Shown here piece by piece: positions 33,625-44,927 of a DNA stretch of 64,000 nucleotides (positions are counted from its first letter, which is position 1; each line of letters opens with the position of its first letter). The translations under genes and the position numbers were made by a program. Origin of the DNA: Avena insularis (Eukaryota; Streptophyta; Magnoliopsida; Poales; Poaceae); NCBI GenBank assembly GCA_023614405.1, contig CM042684.1, positions 207,706,941 through 207,770,940 on the forward strand. Reading direction: 5' to 3'. Under the pieces are notes generated by a model, which saw only the letters and a program-made list of their open reading frames with translations, ran no database searches and was not told the origin of the DNA.

Positions 33625-36600
33625 GTGAAGATGAATTTGATGCCCGAGTCAAGGAAGCAATGGCAAGGAAACGAGTGGAAGATGACCAAGAACTCCTCAT
33701 GTGTGTACATGACGCAAGTCCATCGCTTGTCGTCACAAGGATCTTGACCACTCAAGCACAAGAGCATGAAGACCAACGCTCCCATATCTTCCAAACAAGA
33801 GCCGGCATCAATGGCAAATGTATCAAGGTAATCATTGATGGAGGGAGTTGCCACAACCTTGCTAGCACCGAGTTGTGTGAGAAGCTCAACCTCACCCTCC
33901 ATCCGCACAAGCACCCCTACCACATGCAATGGCTAAGTGACCAAGGGTCTGTGAAGATCAAGCATACCGTATCGGTCTCTTTCGCCATTGGTCCTTACAA
34001 AGATACGGTGGAGTGCGATGTGGTTCCTATGATAGTTTGCCACATGCTTCTTGGTCGACCATGGCAATTTGACAAGGCTGCTCAACATGATGGTCGCACC
34101 AATGTATACACCTTCAAATGGCTCAACAAAACATGTGTTTTGCAACCAATGACTCCTAGCCAAATAATTGCAGACAATGCAAAGGCTTTAGCTAGGGCGC
34201 AAAGCACAACACCTACTTGTGAGAAGAGCGGTGAGAGAGAGAACCACCTCATAGTGAGTGAGAGCCACAAGCCAAACTCGAGTGGAAAAACTAAGAGTGT
34301 TCTCCTTGACACCAAACGTGAGATGAGAGATGCTCGGAACAACCCATCCATCTTGCACTATGTCCTCCTTTGCAAGGGAGTAGCGCAAGGAACTAATGAA
34401 TTAACCAATGTTCCTCCATCTTTGGTGAATATTTTGCAAGAATTCAAGGACATGTTCCCTGAAGAGCTTCCACATGGACTACCTCCTCTCCACGGCATCG
34501 AACATTGCATTGACCTCATCCCCGATGCACCATTTCCAAACCGCGCCGCTTATCGCACGAGCCCGGAGGAGACAAAGGAGATTGAACATCAAATCAACCA
34601 ACTCGCCTCCAAAGGTTTGATCCAAGTTAGCACTAGTCCAAGTGCCATACCTGTGATTCTTGTTCCAAACACGGATGATATGTTATGGTTATGCATGGAC
34701 TGCCGTCCAATTAATGCTATCACCGTGCGTTATCGACATCCCATACCACGTCTCGATGACATGCTTGATGAGTTGTGTGGAGCCACTATTTTTTCGAAAA
34801 TTGATCTTCGTAGTGGTTACCATCAAATGCGCATGGCGGAAGGTGATGAGTGGAAAACTGCCTTAAAGACCAAACTTGGTCTCTATGAATGGTTGGTTAT
34901 GCCCTTTGGTTTATCTAATGCCCCATCCACCTTCATGCGACTTATGAATCATATCTTGCGTTCTCTCATTGGAAAAAGTGTTGTTGTCTATTTTGATGAT
35001 ATTCTTGTTTATAGCAAATCACTTGAGGACCATATAACACATGTCAAGGAAGTTTTGCAAATCCTTCGACATGAAAAGCTTTATGCTAATCCTCCCAAGT
35101 GCACTTTTGCTAAAGACAAGTTGATTTTTCTTGGATTTGTCGTTTCTTCGAAGGGAATTGAAGTTGATGTTTCCAAGGTAAAGGACATACGAGATTGGCC
35201 CATCCCAACAAATGTGAGTGAACTACGAAGTTTTCATGGGTTGGCCGGTTTCTATCGTCGCTTTGTGAAAGACTTTTTGACCATTGCTTGTCCTCTAAAC
35301 GAGTTGACGAAAAATAATGTCACCTTCGTGTGGGGCAAAGCACAACAAAAAGCTCTTGATGAACTCAAAAAGAGGCTCACCGAAGCACCTCTCCTTACAT
35401 TACCGGATTTCACTAAAACTTTTAAGATAGAGTGTGATGCTAGTGGTATTGGCATTGGAGGAGTCCTTATGAAAAATGGACGTCCTACAGCCTACCATAG
35501 CGAGAAACTTGATGGTGCTTGCCTTAATTATCCAATTTATGACAAAGAGCTTTTTGCCTTAGTTCATGTCCTTCAAGTTTGGCAACACTACCTATGGCCC
35601 AAGGAATTTATCATACATTCCGACCATGAGTCATTGAAATATCTCAAAGGCCAAGCCAACTTGAGTAAGAGACACGCTAAGTGGGTTGAGTTCATGGAGT
35701 CTTTTCCGTACATTGTCAAGTATAAGAAGGGCAAAGATAATGTAGTTGCGGACGCTTTGTCTCGCAAACACACAAGCCTTCTTACGAGACTCGAAATCAA
35801 TGTGTTGGGTCTTGAGGAAATAAAATCTTTGTATGCTTCTGACTCGTTCTTTGAACCAATTTTTGCAAAGTGCTCCATTGACAAAGTAGTTGATGATTTC
35901 TATTTGCATAAGGGCTTTCTATTTAAACAAAACAAGCTATGTATTTCGAAGTCGTCGCTTCAACTTTTGCTTCTCCAAGAATATCATGGTGGAGGCCTCA
36001 TGGGTCACTTTGGCCGCGACAAGACATTGGACATGCTCTCCACTCACTACTTTTGTCCCAAGATGAAGCGCGACGTGGAGACCTACGTTCAACGATGCAC
36101 GACATGTATTCAAGCTAAGTGGCAAGCTAACCCTTATGGTCTTTATATGCCATTGCCTATTCCGCATATACCTTGGTCTGACATTAGCATGGATTTTGTG
36201 TTAGGATTACCTAGATCTAAGCATGGTCATGATTCTATCTTTGTTGTCGTGGATCGCTTTTCCAAAATGGCACACTTCATACCTTGCCATAAGACCGACG
36301 ATGCTTCACATGTTGCAAATTTGTTTTTCAGGGAAATCGTCCTTCTTCACGGTGTGCCAAGAACAATCGTCTCTGACCACGACGTCAAATTCATGAGCTA
36401 CTTATGGAAGACCCTCATGGCCAAGCTCGGCGTCAAGCTCCTCTTTTCATCTGCGTCGCATCCTCAAACCAAAGTTGTCAACCGAAGCCTCGAAACTCTT
36501 CTACGCGTGTTGATCAAGAAAAACTTGAAGGATTGGGAGGAATGCATTCCCCACGCCGAGTTTGCCTACAACCGAGCAAAGCACTCAACAACCAAGATGA

Positions 36601-37127
36601 GTCCATTCATGATCGTCTATGGTTTCGAGCCCCTCACCGTGCTCGACATACTACCACTACCTCTCCATGAGCACACAAACATGGACATTGAGAAGCGCGC
36701 ACAAGCTATGAAGAAGCTTCACGAAGAAACAAGAGCTACAATCGAGCAAAAAGTCCTTCGCCAAGCTTCAAGGTTAAACAAGGACAAGAAGGAGATGATC
36801 TTTGAAGAAGGCGACCTCGTATGGATACACCTAAGCAAGGACCGCTTCCCCAAGGAACGTGACTCCAAGCTCAAGCCAAGAGGAGATGGTCCCTTCAAGG
36901 TCCTAAAGAGAATCAACAACAACGCCTACATCATCGACATTCCGACCTCCAAGTACCTTGCAAGCAATACATTCAATGTCAAGGACCTTTCACCCTACCA
37001 TGGAGATGTTCAAGATGATAACCATGAAGAGTCGAGGACGACTCTTTCCCAAGGGGGGGAGCTGATGCAGCCCTTCCTACAAACGCCTCTACATCTACAC
37101 CACCAAGCCCCCCAAGTGGACCGATGA
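33588..37127 (+). CDS. Gypsy A1 pol ORF (1179 codons), integrase glutamate lost
   Basis: This is the longest open frame in the window. Rough residue order: linker 1-75; protease with [12 protein letters not shown] near 87; RT about 300-490 with [28 protein letters not shown] and catalytic [22 protein letters not shown]; RNase H about 600-730 ([30 protein letters not shown]); integrase zinc region about 790-840 ([21 protein letters not shown]); DDE core with SMDFVLGLP and SDHDVKF; C-terminal [19 protein letters not shown] and [12 protein letters not shown]. In place of [12 protein letters not shown] it reads HPQTKVVN: four residues are gone and the glutamate is lysine, so strand transfer should be dead. 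The ORF crosses the polypurine tract and ends 65 bp into the 3' LTR. Confidence 0.93.
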   Translation: MFIHENGEEEYLSEDEFDARVKEAMARKRVEDDQELLMCVHDASPSLVVTRILTTQAQEHEDQRSHIFQTRAGINGKCIKVIIDGGSCHNLASTELCEKLNLTLHPHKHPYHMQWLSDQGSVKIKHTVSVSFAIGPYKDTVECDVVPMIVCHMLLGRPWQFDKAAQHDGRTNVYTFKWLNKTCVLQPMTPSQIIADNAKALARAQSTTPTCEKSGERENHLIVSESHKPNSSGKTKSVLLDTKREMRDARNNPSILHYVLLCKGVAQGTNELTNVPPSLVNILQEFKDMFPEELPHGLPPLHGIEHCIDLIPDAPFPNRAAYRTSPEETKEIEHQINQLASKGLIQVSTSPSAIPVILVPNTDDMLWLCMDCRPINAITVRYRHPIPRLDDMLDELCGATIFSKIDLRSGYHQMRMAEGDEWKTALKTKLGLYEWLVMPFGLSNAPSTFMRLMNHILRSLIGKSVVVYFDDILVYSKSLEDHITHVKEVLQILRHEKLYANPPKCTFAKDKLIFLGFVVSSKGIEVDVSKVKDIRDWPIPTNVSELRSFHGLAGFYRRFVKDFLTIACPLNELTKNNVTFVWGKAQQKALDELKKRLTEAPLLTLPDFTKTFKIECDASGIGIGGVLMKNGRPTAYHSEKLDGACLNYPIYDKELFALVHVLQVWQHYLWPKEFIIHSDHESLKYLKGQANLSKRHAKWVEFMESFPYIVKYKKGKDNVVADALSRKHTSLLTRLEINVLGLEEIKSLYASDSFFEPIFAKCSIDKVVDDFYLHKGFLFKQNKLCISKSSLQLLLLQEYHGGGLMGHFGRDKTLDMLSTHYFCPKMKRDVETYVQRCTTCIQAKWQANPYGLYMPLPIPHIPWSDISMDFVLGLPRSKHGHDSIFVVVDRFSKMAHFIPCHKTDDASHVANLFFREIVLLHGVPRTIVSDHDVKFMSYLWKTLMAKLGVKLLFSSASHPQTKVVNRSLETLLRVLIKKNLKDWEECIPHAEFAYNRAKHSTTKMSPFMIVYGFEPLTVLDILPLPLHEHTNMDIEKRAQAMKKLHEETRATIEQKVLRQASRLNKDKKEMIFEEGDLVWIHLSKDRFPKERDSKLKPRGDGPFKVLKRINNNAYIIDIPTSKYLASNTFNVKDLSPYHGDVQDDNHEESRTTLSQGGELMQPFLQTPLHLHHQAPQVDR

Positions 37128-38093
37128 CTCGCGCTTGAACCAAACTCCTCCAAGCTAAGGTGAATTCGCTCTTGTACTCACGTGACTTCGATACACCCCT
37201 GGATGGCTTGCTACTTCATGCCCCGACACTATGCATCATCGGGTACGAAGACACGAGCCAGAGGAGCGACACGGCAACCAACAGCTACCAGGAGACCCCG
37301 GTACTACCACTCATGGACAGCGGTACTACCGCCCCGGGCAGAGAGATGGACCTGAAGCCCCAGATCCCAGCGGTACTACCGCACTCAGCAAGCGGTACTA
37401 CCACGCGCACCTGAAAACTAACGCCAAAACTTCTGCCCGCTCCAGTACTACCACACCCTTCCAGTGGTACTACCGCATCTGACTGGTACTACCGCTCAAC
37501 CGACCGGTACTACCGCTCAACCGACCGGTACTACCGGACACCCCAGGGCCTGCGCGCTCCATCTCGGCCCTTTGGCCTTGTAACGCCTCCTTTTGATACT
37601 TGAGTTGCCTAAACTACCCCTAAACTTGTGGCTGGCCTATATAGCCCCCCACCCCTATTGTAAACCCTAGGCATGATATTTGGAATTAGTGGAAACCCCT
37701 TGTGGATCTATCGAATTCTTGCCTCATGCTCCTTTGACAAAGGAGCACCAAATATCCCAAACCTCGTTGGAGTTTGCATCGTGCCTCTGCGATGTACAAG
37801 GCCTTGGCATCGGTGTCCCTTTGCCAAGACGTCAAGATCTCACCGAGTCTCCCATCTCGCCATGCTGGTTTGAGAGAGAGTCCTCCGCCCGACGCTGATC
37901 CTAGGGATTGCGCCGAACCAGTCACCGCTGGCGTGAGCTATTGGTGTGTATTGTGGTTTTGTGTGGGTGTGTTCATCGTGATCTTCGTGCGTGAGTGCAT
38001 CATGTTCTTCCTCCCCTCCTTCCCCCGCACTCCATCCTCGATTTGAGTGGGATTCGTGAAAGATCGGGCCACCCTAGAGGTTTGCCCTCAACA
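37063..38093 (+). repeat. 3' LTR of gypsy A1
   Basis: It is 1031 bp, TGATGCAGCC to CCCTCAACA. After the TRA-type open frame (37160-37414) come nine GGTACTACC-based 13-mers, then TATATAG at 37638-37644 and AAACCCTA at 37662-37669. The 3' half matches other family A LTRs. The array motif matches the A1 leader but not A2 or A3. Confidence 0.95.
37298..37537 (+). promoter_or_regulatory. GCGGTACTACCGC palindrome array, A1 3' LTR U3
   Basis: Nine 13-bp units start at 37298, 37320, 37370, 37392, 37442, 37464, 37483, 37504 and 37525. Spacing is 22, 50, 22, 50, 22, 19, 21, 21 bp. Two are exact, the others have one to three changes. The array ends 100 bp upstream of the TATA box. Confidence 0.85.
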
Positions 38094-38375
38094 ATTTCTA
38101 TCTATAATCTCTACAATTACCTTGTGATCGAATTATACTACTGCAATTGAGTGTGATCTGTTGTTGCATCGGGAATTAGTAGATTGCAAACTACCGTTCA
38201 TGGTCTTCGGTTGCATGCACAAGAGCGTGGTGTTGTGAATATCCTACAGGGTTCGAGAGTTTTTGCATTGGCATCGGGGTTTGAGCGGGAGAGTTCATAA
38301 CTACAGGATAGTTATCTATCATCCAGCATCATCACCGCCATATGCTTACTGAGAAGATCGGGCCACCCCATATCA
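38094..38375 (+). repeat. 5' LTR of gypsy B2, right part
   Basis: It is collinear with 45170-45452 (B2 3' LTR) and with the inverse of 60667-60950 (B4), ending GGGCCACCCCATATCA. It continues the LTR left at 18864, with about 40 bp between the two pieces missing, presumably in the deletion that also removed the C2 5' half. Confidence 0.88.
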
Positions 38376-39450
38376 TCTTGGTATCATATTTCCTCGTTGC
38401 CTCGGTAAGAATCCACAAATCCATCCATAGATTAGATCTTGTTTTTCGTCCTATACAGAAAAATCCCCACAAAAAGAGTTTCCATAGCCTAGATTACATC
38501 GTATTCGAGTAATAGTTGTTGGTCGTGTTCCTCTTTTAGTTTAGATCTAGATCTATTCATCGTTTTTATCTTGTTCAAGACGAATCCACCATTGTTTCCG
38601 CCACCACCAGGTTAGATCCGATCTAAGCTAAGAGTTCCGGTTATTTACTCTTGGCCGAGTCAGAATAATAATCATAAAAAATTCCTGCCGACTCTACCGC
38701 GGCACAGAAAACGCCCGTTTTTCTGTCGTGAGTCTGTGTCTGCCACAGATCTGATTTCCTGCTGCGGCACGCGTTCTTCCGTGAGGTACAGATTCTCTGG
38801 CACGACACAGATTTTCCCCGTTTTTCTGCCACGATAGCCATATAAAAAAATTGTGAAATTTTGCAATTTTCCAAACCTTAGCTACAACCATTCTATTTCA
38901 TAAGTGTAGGAACTTTCCCATTGAGACTAGCTTCCGCTCTTACAGGCTGCTCGTAGGGTTTTGGGGCTGTGCTTTGTAAATTGGCCATGTGTGATATATA
39001 TTAAAAAAAGAGAGCAAGAGCATATAGCAAAAGAAAAAAGAAAAAAGGGAAAGAAGCTATACAAAAGATAAAGAAAATGAAAAGGAGAAATTGAGCAAGA
39101 GGCCTAGTGATAACTTTGTGCACCGGTAGATTGAGCAATCTTGTGCCTGTTTACTTTGAGCTTTGCTAGTGTCTCTCCAGCGTAGTGCAACACCCTTCAT
39201 AGTTGCATTGCCACGTTTATCTCCATGTGTGTGTTTCTTGGGTTTTTGTACGATCAGTACTAGGACTTATTTGTAGTGTACTTAGGATACCATACCTAGA
39301 GCTCCAACATAAATAACCTGTGTGCCTATGATCGTTCTCTATACCTTTGATATTCACTTCATCACCTCAGTGCATAAGTCTTTGATTATGTTTGGTAAAG
39401 CATCTCTATTCACTTTGGAATGGTAAGATCTCCTTTCTTGTCAGTTGTGA
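38376..39450 (+). other. Leader of B2 with short primer site
   Basis: The primer site is TGGTATCA (38379-38386) and then diverges from the tRNA-type sequence. Around 38685-38845 there are repeated and inverted pieces of a CTGTCGTG / CACGACACAG type, in the position where family A has its leader array. A long purine tract lies at 39002-39094. No gene is seen before the gag frame. Confidence 0.7.
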
Positions 39451-40200
39451 GTGAGTTATGAGTGTGTCCACCAAACATATTTTGATTTTTGCACTAACCT
39501 ACTAATCATGTCTTTGAGTGATGATGATGTTGTGTCACAGCAAAAGAAGGATAAGGAGCTCGCTAATTGGCGCGAGTCCATTGATGGGAGTATGAAGGAC
39601 ATGCAAGAGGAAGTGGATCAGAATAATGCCACTGTCACTAATATTCAAACTCAAGTGATAGGAATCAATGTAAATGTGTCCACATTGCAGCATTCTGTTG
39701 AGGCCCTTATAGTGGCGATTCAACCAAGGTACTTGCGATCAGTTTTTGACAAGCTCACACGGTTGCGACAAGGTAACATGTCAGTTGATGAGTACTACAT
39801 GGAGATGGAGATGCTTATGCAACGTGCTAGAGTTCATGAATCCATTGAGATGACTATGCAACGTTTTCTCAAAAATTTGAAGCTTCAAATCAAGAGCATT
39901 GTTCGTCATCACAAGTATATGACTATGAATGAACTGTTGCACCATGCTAGAGAGGCCGAATCACAACTAGCTGAGGAGGCTAAGTCACGTCCATGTTTTC
40001 CATCTACCAGCCGTTTTGCGGCCAGATCTACACCGCCTGCTATGGCGCCACTTGCAGCAGCTGCTAGACATCCTGCACCATCGGCCAAATCACATGTTGA
40101 TCCTGTCGTAGAAGAACCGAGAGTGAGAGTTGATGAGACAAATGAGGTTTCTACTAATGTAATCATCTCTACTCCTAGTGTTGTTTCTTGTGATATCTAG
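39451..40200 (+). CDS. B2 gag with central deletion
   Basis: The open frame has 249 codons; the likely functional start is the internal methionine before SLSDDDVVSQQKKDKEL (near 39508), because the upstream codons are not gag-like. It has an N-terminal helical part, then jumps directly to the second half of the gag core (FDKLTRLRQGNMSVDEYYMEMEML, FLKNLKLQIKSIV, LHHAREAESQLAEE). The first half of the core (the KFTGS...WALKV and LWWEQV region, roughly 100 residues in family A) and the zinc knuckle are missing. The tail is proline/alanine-rich. No pol follows, so the element must borrow enzymes in trans, probably from a B4-like relative. Confidence 0.75.
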   Translation: MSYECVHQTYFDFCTNLLIMSLSDDDVVSQQKKDKELANWRESIDGSMKDMQEEVDQNNATVTNIQTQVIGINVNVSTLQHSVEALIVAIQPRYLRSVFDKLTRLRQGNMSVDEYYMEMEMLMQRARVHESIEMTMQRFLKNLKLQIKSIVRHHKYMTMNELLHHAREAESQLAEEAKSRPCFPSTSRFAARSTPPAMAPLAAAARHPAPSAKSHVDPVVEEPRVRVDETNEVSTNVIISTPSVVSCDI

Positions 40201-41339
40201 GTGGCTTTTGAAGAAAGGGAGCCGTCTATTTTACAACATGTATCACTAGACTGTGCATTGTCACTTGTGGAGGACGTGTTAGTACCTACTACAACTGAGG
40301 AGATTGTTGATGACATTGGTACTGATTTGGAGCTTCAGCCAACATGTGCGACATATTGTGAGTCTTTTCCTTTACTGAAGCTTCCTTGTGATTTGCCTTG
40401 CACTAATGTTTCAACATCATGTGATAGTTTACCCAATTCAAATTTGATCATGTGGTACTGATTACACATAAAGAAATACTTGCTCGAATACCACCTACTC
40501 ATATTGTGTATTCCATCATGCTAAACGAACCTATGAGTATGAGTTGTGCTATGGACAAGATTTCTGAAATTTCATGTCTAAATTCTAGCACATATTCTCC
40601 TTGTTTCACTTTCAATCTAATTGGTGAATATAGCATGGATGAAAATTTTCTTGTGGATCAAATATGCATTACTTAAATATGCTTAACTGAAACATGTTGT
40701 TTTCAGCCATACATGCTGTGTGTCAATGACTTTGTGTTGTGGGACATATGCTAAAATTTGTGATAGTATGAAACCAAAGTCAGATCTAGTTGATATAATG
40801 CAGGCAACACAAGTAATTTTACCTATGTTGGATCATTGTAATCTTGCTAGAATAGAACCCAAGTTTTCATATCCATTGTGTTTGTCCCAAAAGTCTTTGT
40901 CTGGTTGTGCTACTGCTCTATACTTCACTTATATTTGCAAATTGAGTTGCATCTTCCATACTGGACAACATGATCATGTTCATAATAATCAGAGTAGCGC
41001 AGTTGAAGCATGGTGTGAATCAATTTGGTTTTCACACATATTGAATTGGTTTGATCTTGTCCACAAATTTGATCATAGATCTTCTTTAAGAAAACTGAAT
41101 TTAACATTGAAGAACAAGACTATCTATTTAGTTGTTTTTCACCATGATCATGATTCTTTGTACTTCACTTATACCTGCAATTTAAGTTTCTTGATGTATA
41201 TTGGACATACTTTTCATGTGAACAACAATAATACAATATGTTATATATACATATACTTTGCAAACACGTTGTTCTTTTTGTTTCTTCCACTTTCAGCTTA
41301 CCCAAAGTCGTGGACGGCTTTTCATGAAGAAAGGGAGGA
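40201..41339 (+). other. Non-pol internal region of B2 with chimeric open frames
   Basis: Where pol should be, there are open frames without recognisable retroelement domains: 40201-40461, 40452-40676 and 40720-41355 (211 codons). Two imperfect repeats of about 75 bp start at 40916 and 41156 (each encoding LYFTY-(I/T)-CNL-like then HVHNN/HVNNN). The last frame ends HEEREDDEDI and a TAG 16 bp inside the LTR, so it keeps the same pol-terminus signature (EDDEDI) that gypsy D has across its polypurine tract. The origin of the middle part is unknown to me; captured host sequence or scrambled pol are both possible. Confidence 0.6.
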
Positions 41340-41795
41340 TGATGAGGATATATAGAAGTATTATGATGATTCTGACTGCTTAAACTGGAAGGAAATATTG
41401 AGTCAAATCAATAATGACTATCAGGTGAATTCATTCCTAGTTGGACAAGATACTTTGATTTATAAGAACTTTATACTACCTAAATCATGGTGTTATTGTT
41501 TGACTAGATTTCATATCCTTTGGGCTAGCGCTAGCGGGAAGGAGAGGGAGGAAGGCGAGGAGTCCGATGTGATGATCATCCAAGGATGCGCGAGGGAGGA
41601 GAGGGAGGCAGGCGCAATACAAGGAAGGGAGATCATCAAAGAGAAGGATTGTTCAATTCGGACAGACAGAAGTCCTGAAATTGAAACGGACGTGGATTCC
41701 TCATACGAACTCCAAATCAAGCAAATAAGCACTTGTTAGATAGATAATTCCAAGATCTTTCCAATGAGTACTTCCATGTCTAAAGACCCCGGATA
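41340..41795 (+). repeat. 3' LTR of gypsy B2, left part
   Basis: It begins TGATGAGGATATATAG after the purine tract AAAGGGAGGA. It contains the LTR open frame 41398-41739 with NFILPKSWCYCL. It is cut after GGATA by the solo T LTR and continues at 44928. Confidence 0.9.
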
Positions 41796-44700
41796 TGTAG
41801 CGACCTCGGATCGGTAAGGATCCTAAGTCCCTGTGATTAACATGCTAGTCCCTGGATCAATAGCTAGCACTCACAGTCGATGAAATATCATGTAAAACAC
41901 AAAGTCTTTATTACACGGAGAATCCAGAGTATGAAATTATTACAAAAGTTGCTTAGCATTATGCTAGCTCAAATAACAGCGGAAACATAAAAGCAGCATG
42001 AGTCCATCAACGCCCAGGCTTGTCGAGTGTAGACCCGCGATCCCTACGCACCTTTCAATCTTCGGATTCTGCACATAGACGTGCAGCCAACAAGTTGGGT
42101 CAATACTTTGAATGTATTGGCAAATTACACCAAGGAGAGAAAAGACTATCTCTACATGCAAGGCTGGTATAGGCTGTAGAGTTCATTTGCTCAAAGCTAA
42201 TTTTCTTAAGTAGAGAGAGAATAGAAGATTGCCCTACTTTGTAAACATTTGTTTGAATAAAATAAGGTCGAATGGCACACGAGGATATTACGCACCAGGT
42301 GTCCAAACAACCAAACACTTGGATATTACGCACCAAGCGTCACTTGGATATTACACACCAAGTTTCCCAAATTCCCACCCATTAGCGATATTACGCACGC
42401 CATGGGGTTTCAAAACTTTGTTTTAGAAAAGAGAGAGGAAGATCCTTCAGAGGCTCCATCCTTCAGACGCTCATTGTTGTTCTGTTACCGTGAACACGGC
42501 TGATCGATCAGATTGCAATACTCTCGAGAGTTTGTGCACTTTACCCACAATCCACGATCAAGTCCTTTTACAGACAAGACCATGGCGAGGCTTTCCCTTA
42601 GTAGCCCCTCTACCTTCCGAATCCAACCGTGCCAATAATCCTCCAAATGTTGGTACCCAGGTGAGGTTTCCCACTAAGTACTAGGCCAAGACAGAGCCCA
42701 TAATGTATTGTGGTTGCACTGGAAGCTTCTGAATTCTGAAACATGGCAGACTTCTTTGATTCCTGGGCGGCCGTCCTCCACCAAAATTCACACTCGTTGA
42801 CCCGACAACCATTCCGCCCAGAAGAAAACTTAGTTTTATTTTGAAGTGGATTTGAGAAGAAAAGTTTGCTCTAGAGAGCCTTTATACTTAGAAAAATTCT
42901 TTGTCTTTCGAACCCCCCAACGGTACTTTGTATATATAGCATAGCAAGCAATACTTAGTAAAAACAGGGGTAACCTATTGGGATGGAAAATCCTAAGTAG
43001 AGAGCTACTCATGGCATACTACAAAATCATCGCACTTGCAAAATAATACTAAGGAAAAATTCTACTGGAACATCCTACACATACAACTACAAAATTTTCA
43101 AGATCACATGCATAGAATCAAAGCTGGGACAAAATTATGAACAAGTGGTGTAACTTGCCTTGATCCGAGCAGCACTCTACACAATAGCACTCCTTAGCGC
43201 ACTCCGAGCAATCTAACGAATCACAAACATAGATCTGATCACAACTTGTTCAAAGCATACACAAAGGAAAACATGCATGCATGCAACATGGTAGTTTATG
43301 CAAGGTTGGTTAAATTGATCAAGGTAGCAACTTTGTGTTGTGATAGTGTAAGGGTGTCACTAGGATTTATTTCCCAAGGGTTTAGATCTACTATAGTGTC
43401 ACTAAACAAATCCTAGGATTATAAGGAGATCAACCAACTAGTTAGCCCCAAACTAGATCTAATGATCTTAAGCAAAGTTGTAAAATTTTGTCCAGTAGGC
43501 ATTAAGGAAACAAGGTCATTGCAACAAGAATCAATTAAAACAGAATTTTTATTATTTTTCTATAGAATAAACACTCCAATCTAGTGATTAAAATCTACAA
43601 CTAAAACATTACTGTAAACCTGCAATATTATTGCATATTTGGATTCTACATAAAATTAGGAATCCAACAGTATATTATAAGCTAGATTTGGCCAAACATT
43701 CGATTTTATATGAATTTCGCAATATTAAAACCAGATCTAACACAGATCTGATCTTTACTTAATAGCCTAGCCAGTGTCGATTGCGTTTGGCTGGCCTGAG
43801 GGAGGGTGACGGCGCAGCGCGGGTGGAGGAGTGGTGAGCTGACGTGGCCGCCACGCGGCGCGATACCACTGGCGCATACCCCTTCGGGTTATATCTAATC
43901 TGGACCGCAGATTGCAAATCGGACGGAGGAGGCGGCTCGGCGACTTACTGGCGATATGGCGACGGTGGCGGTGGGCGGCGGTGGCGGTGATGATGGCGGC
44001 TCCCAGCGGTGGTGGCGTGGTCGACTGAAGCGCCTGGTCCTCGCGTCTCGTTCAGCGTGTTGGTTTACTGCTCGCTTCCCCGTTCAACTGCGGTGCTCCG
44101 CCGATCTCCGCGAGCTCCGGCGAGGCGTCGGCGAGAAATTGCCGATGATCTGCAGCAGTGGAGAGAGGGAAAAACGCACGGGGCGAATCAGCGGTGAACG
44201 AGGGGAAGCTTTAGAGGAAGGAAGGAGCAAGGGGAAGTCCCGGGCGTCTCGGTGAGGCCCTACCCGACGGCGGCGGCGGAGTCTTCGTTTGGCTAGGGTT
44301 TTCGCAAGGAAAAAGAATTGGGCGGACGAGCCGAGGGTGGCGGGGTATATATGGGGATGGAGACTTGGGCAAGGGGGCACAAACCGTCGCGAATCTTACC
44401 GGAATCGGATCGAAGGAGTGCTGCAGAGGGAGTCCTGCTCGAGGTAGGAGATGACCTCGCGGGCCCCAGTTGTCAGCGGCGGAGGAGGAGTGGGCCGACG
44501 GCGTCGCGATGTCTTTCTGCTGCCTTGCAGGCGCTTAGAGGGAGGTGGGCTGGCTGGCGGGCCGGCCCAGCTAGGTTAGCTGCTGGCCCCTTTCTCCCTT
44601 TTTTTTGTTTAACATTTTTCTTTTCTGTTTTAGTAAAACCCTAATATCTTTTGCAAACTAAGTCCAAATTTGATGAAACTTGTTTCTAAATTTTCATAAA

Positions 44701-44922
44701 ATTGAGGTGGTCAACATAGGCCATAGTTTAATGTTTTACAAGGTTTTTTAGAGGGGTCATTACTTGACCTTTACAATGGTGCTCACATAAGGCAGCCAGC
44801 ATTTGGGTTTTCTAGGTTTAGGTGTTAGGGTTTTTATTTCAATTTTTAGTTGTAGGATGCAAATGATGCAAGGATGATGCATGACACTAATAACATACTA
44901 ATATAGAATCTGGGATGTTACA
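41796..44922 (-). mobile_element. Solo LTR, Tat-like gypsy, 3.1 kb
   Basis: It is 3127 bp with plus-strand ends TGTAGCGACC and GATGTTACA, i.e. TGTAACATCC to GGTCGCTACA on the element strand, flanked by a perfect 5-bp duplication GGATA (41791-41795, 44923-44927). No internal region is present, so it is a solo LTR formed by LTR-LTR recombination. A GC-rich block (about 43780-44580) contains a minus-strand TATA box (44346-44352) and an AAACCCTA telo-box (44301-44294), the likely promoter. The frames in this block are GC-driven and unrelated to known proteins. Clade name is inferred from size and ends. Confidence 0.85.
42283..42400. repeat. Four GGATATTACGCACCA direct repeats in the solo LTR
   Basis: Units lie at 42283, 42321, 42346 and about 42386; the first two are exact, the third has one change and the last two or three. 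Spacing is 38, 25 and 40 bp. They lie in the 3' half of the LTR on its element strand, downstream of the likely promoter. Confidence 0.8.
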
Positions 44923-44927
44923 GGATA

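Larger units (their letters stand above)
21495..38093 (+). mobile_element. Gypsy A1, 5' LTR truncated, interrupted by gypsy A2
   Basis: This is a family A Ty3/gypsy element on the plus strand: LTR remnant 21495-21670, primer site 21674-21686, leader to 22966, gag 22967-24274 and 33033 to about 33590, pol 33588-37127, polypurine tract 37051-37061, 3' LTR 37063-38093. Removing A2 (24275-33027) and one CAAGA copy joins the two gag halves in the same reading order. It lies in the B2 5' LTR, which resumes at 38094. The first ~850 bp of its 5' LTR are lost together with the C2 5' half. Confidence 0.9.

Noticed and set aside
39451..40200. B2 gag as a domesticated host gag gene
   Set aside because: It sits between matching LTRs, lacks the zinc knuckle and half the core, and shows no sign of separate promoter or intron structure.
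43956..44644. GC-rich open frames that could be a small host gene
   Set aside because: They are within the solo LTR promoter region, have no recognisable domain, and both strands are open because stop codons are rare at this GC content.
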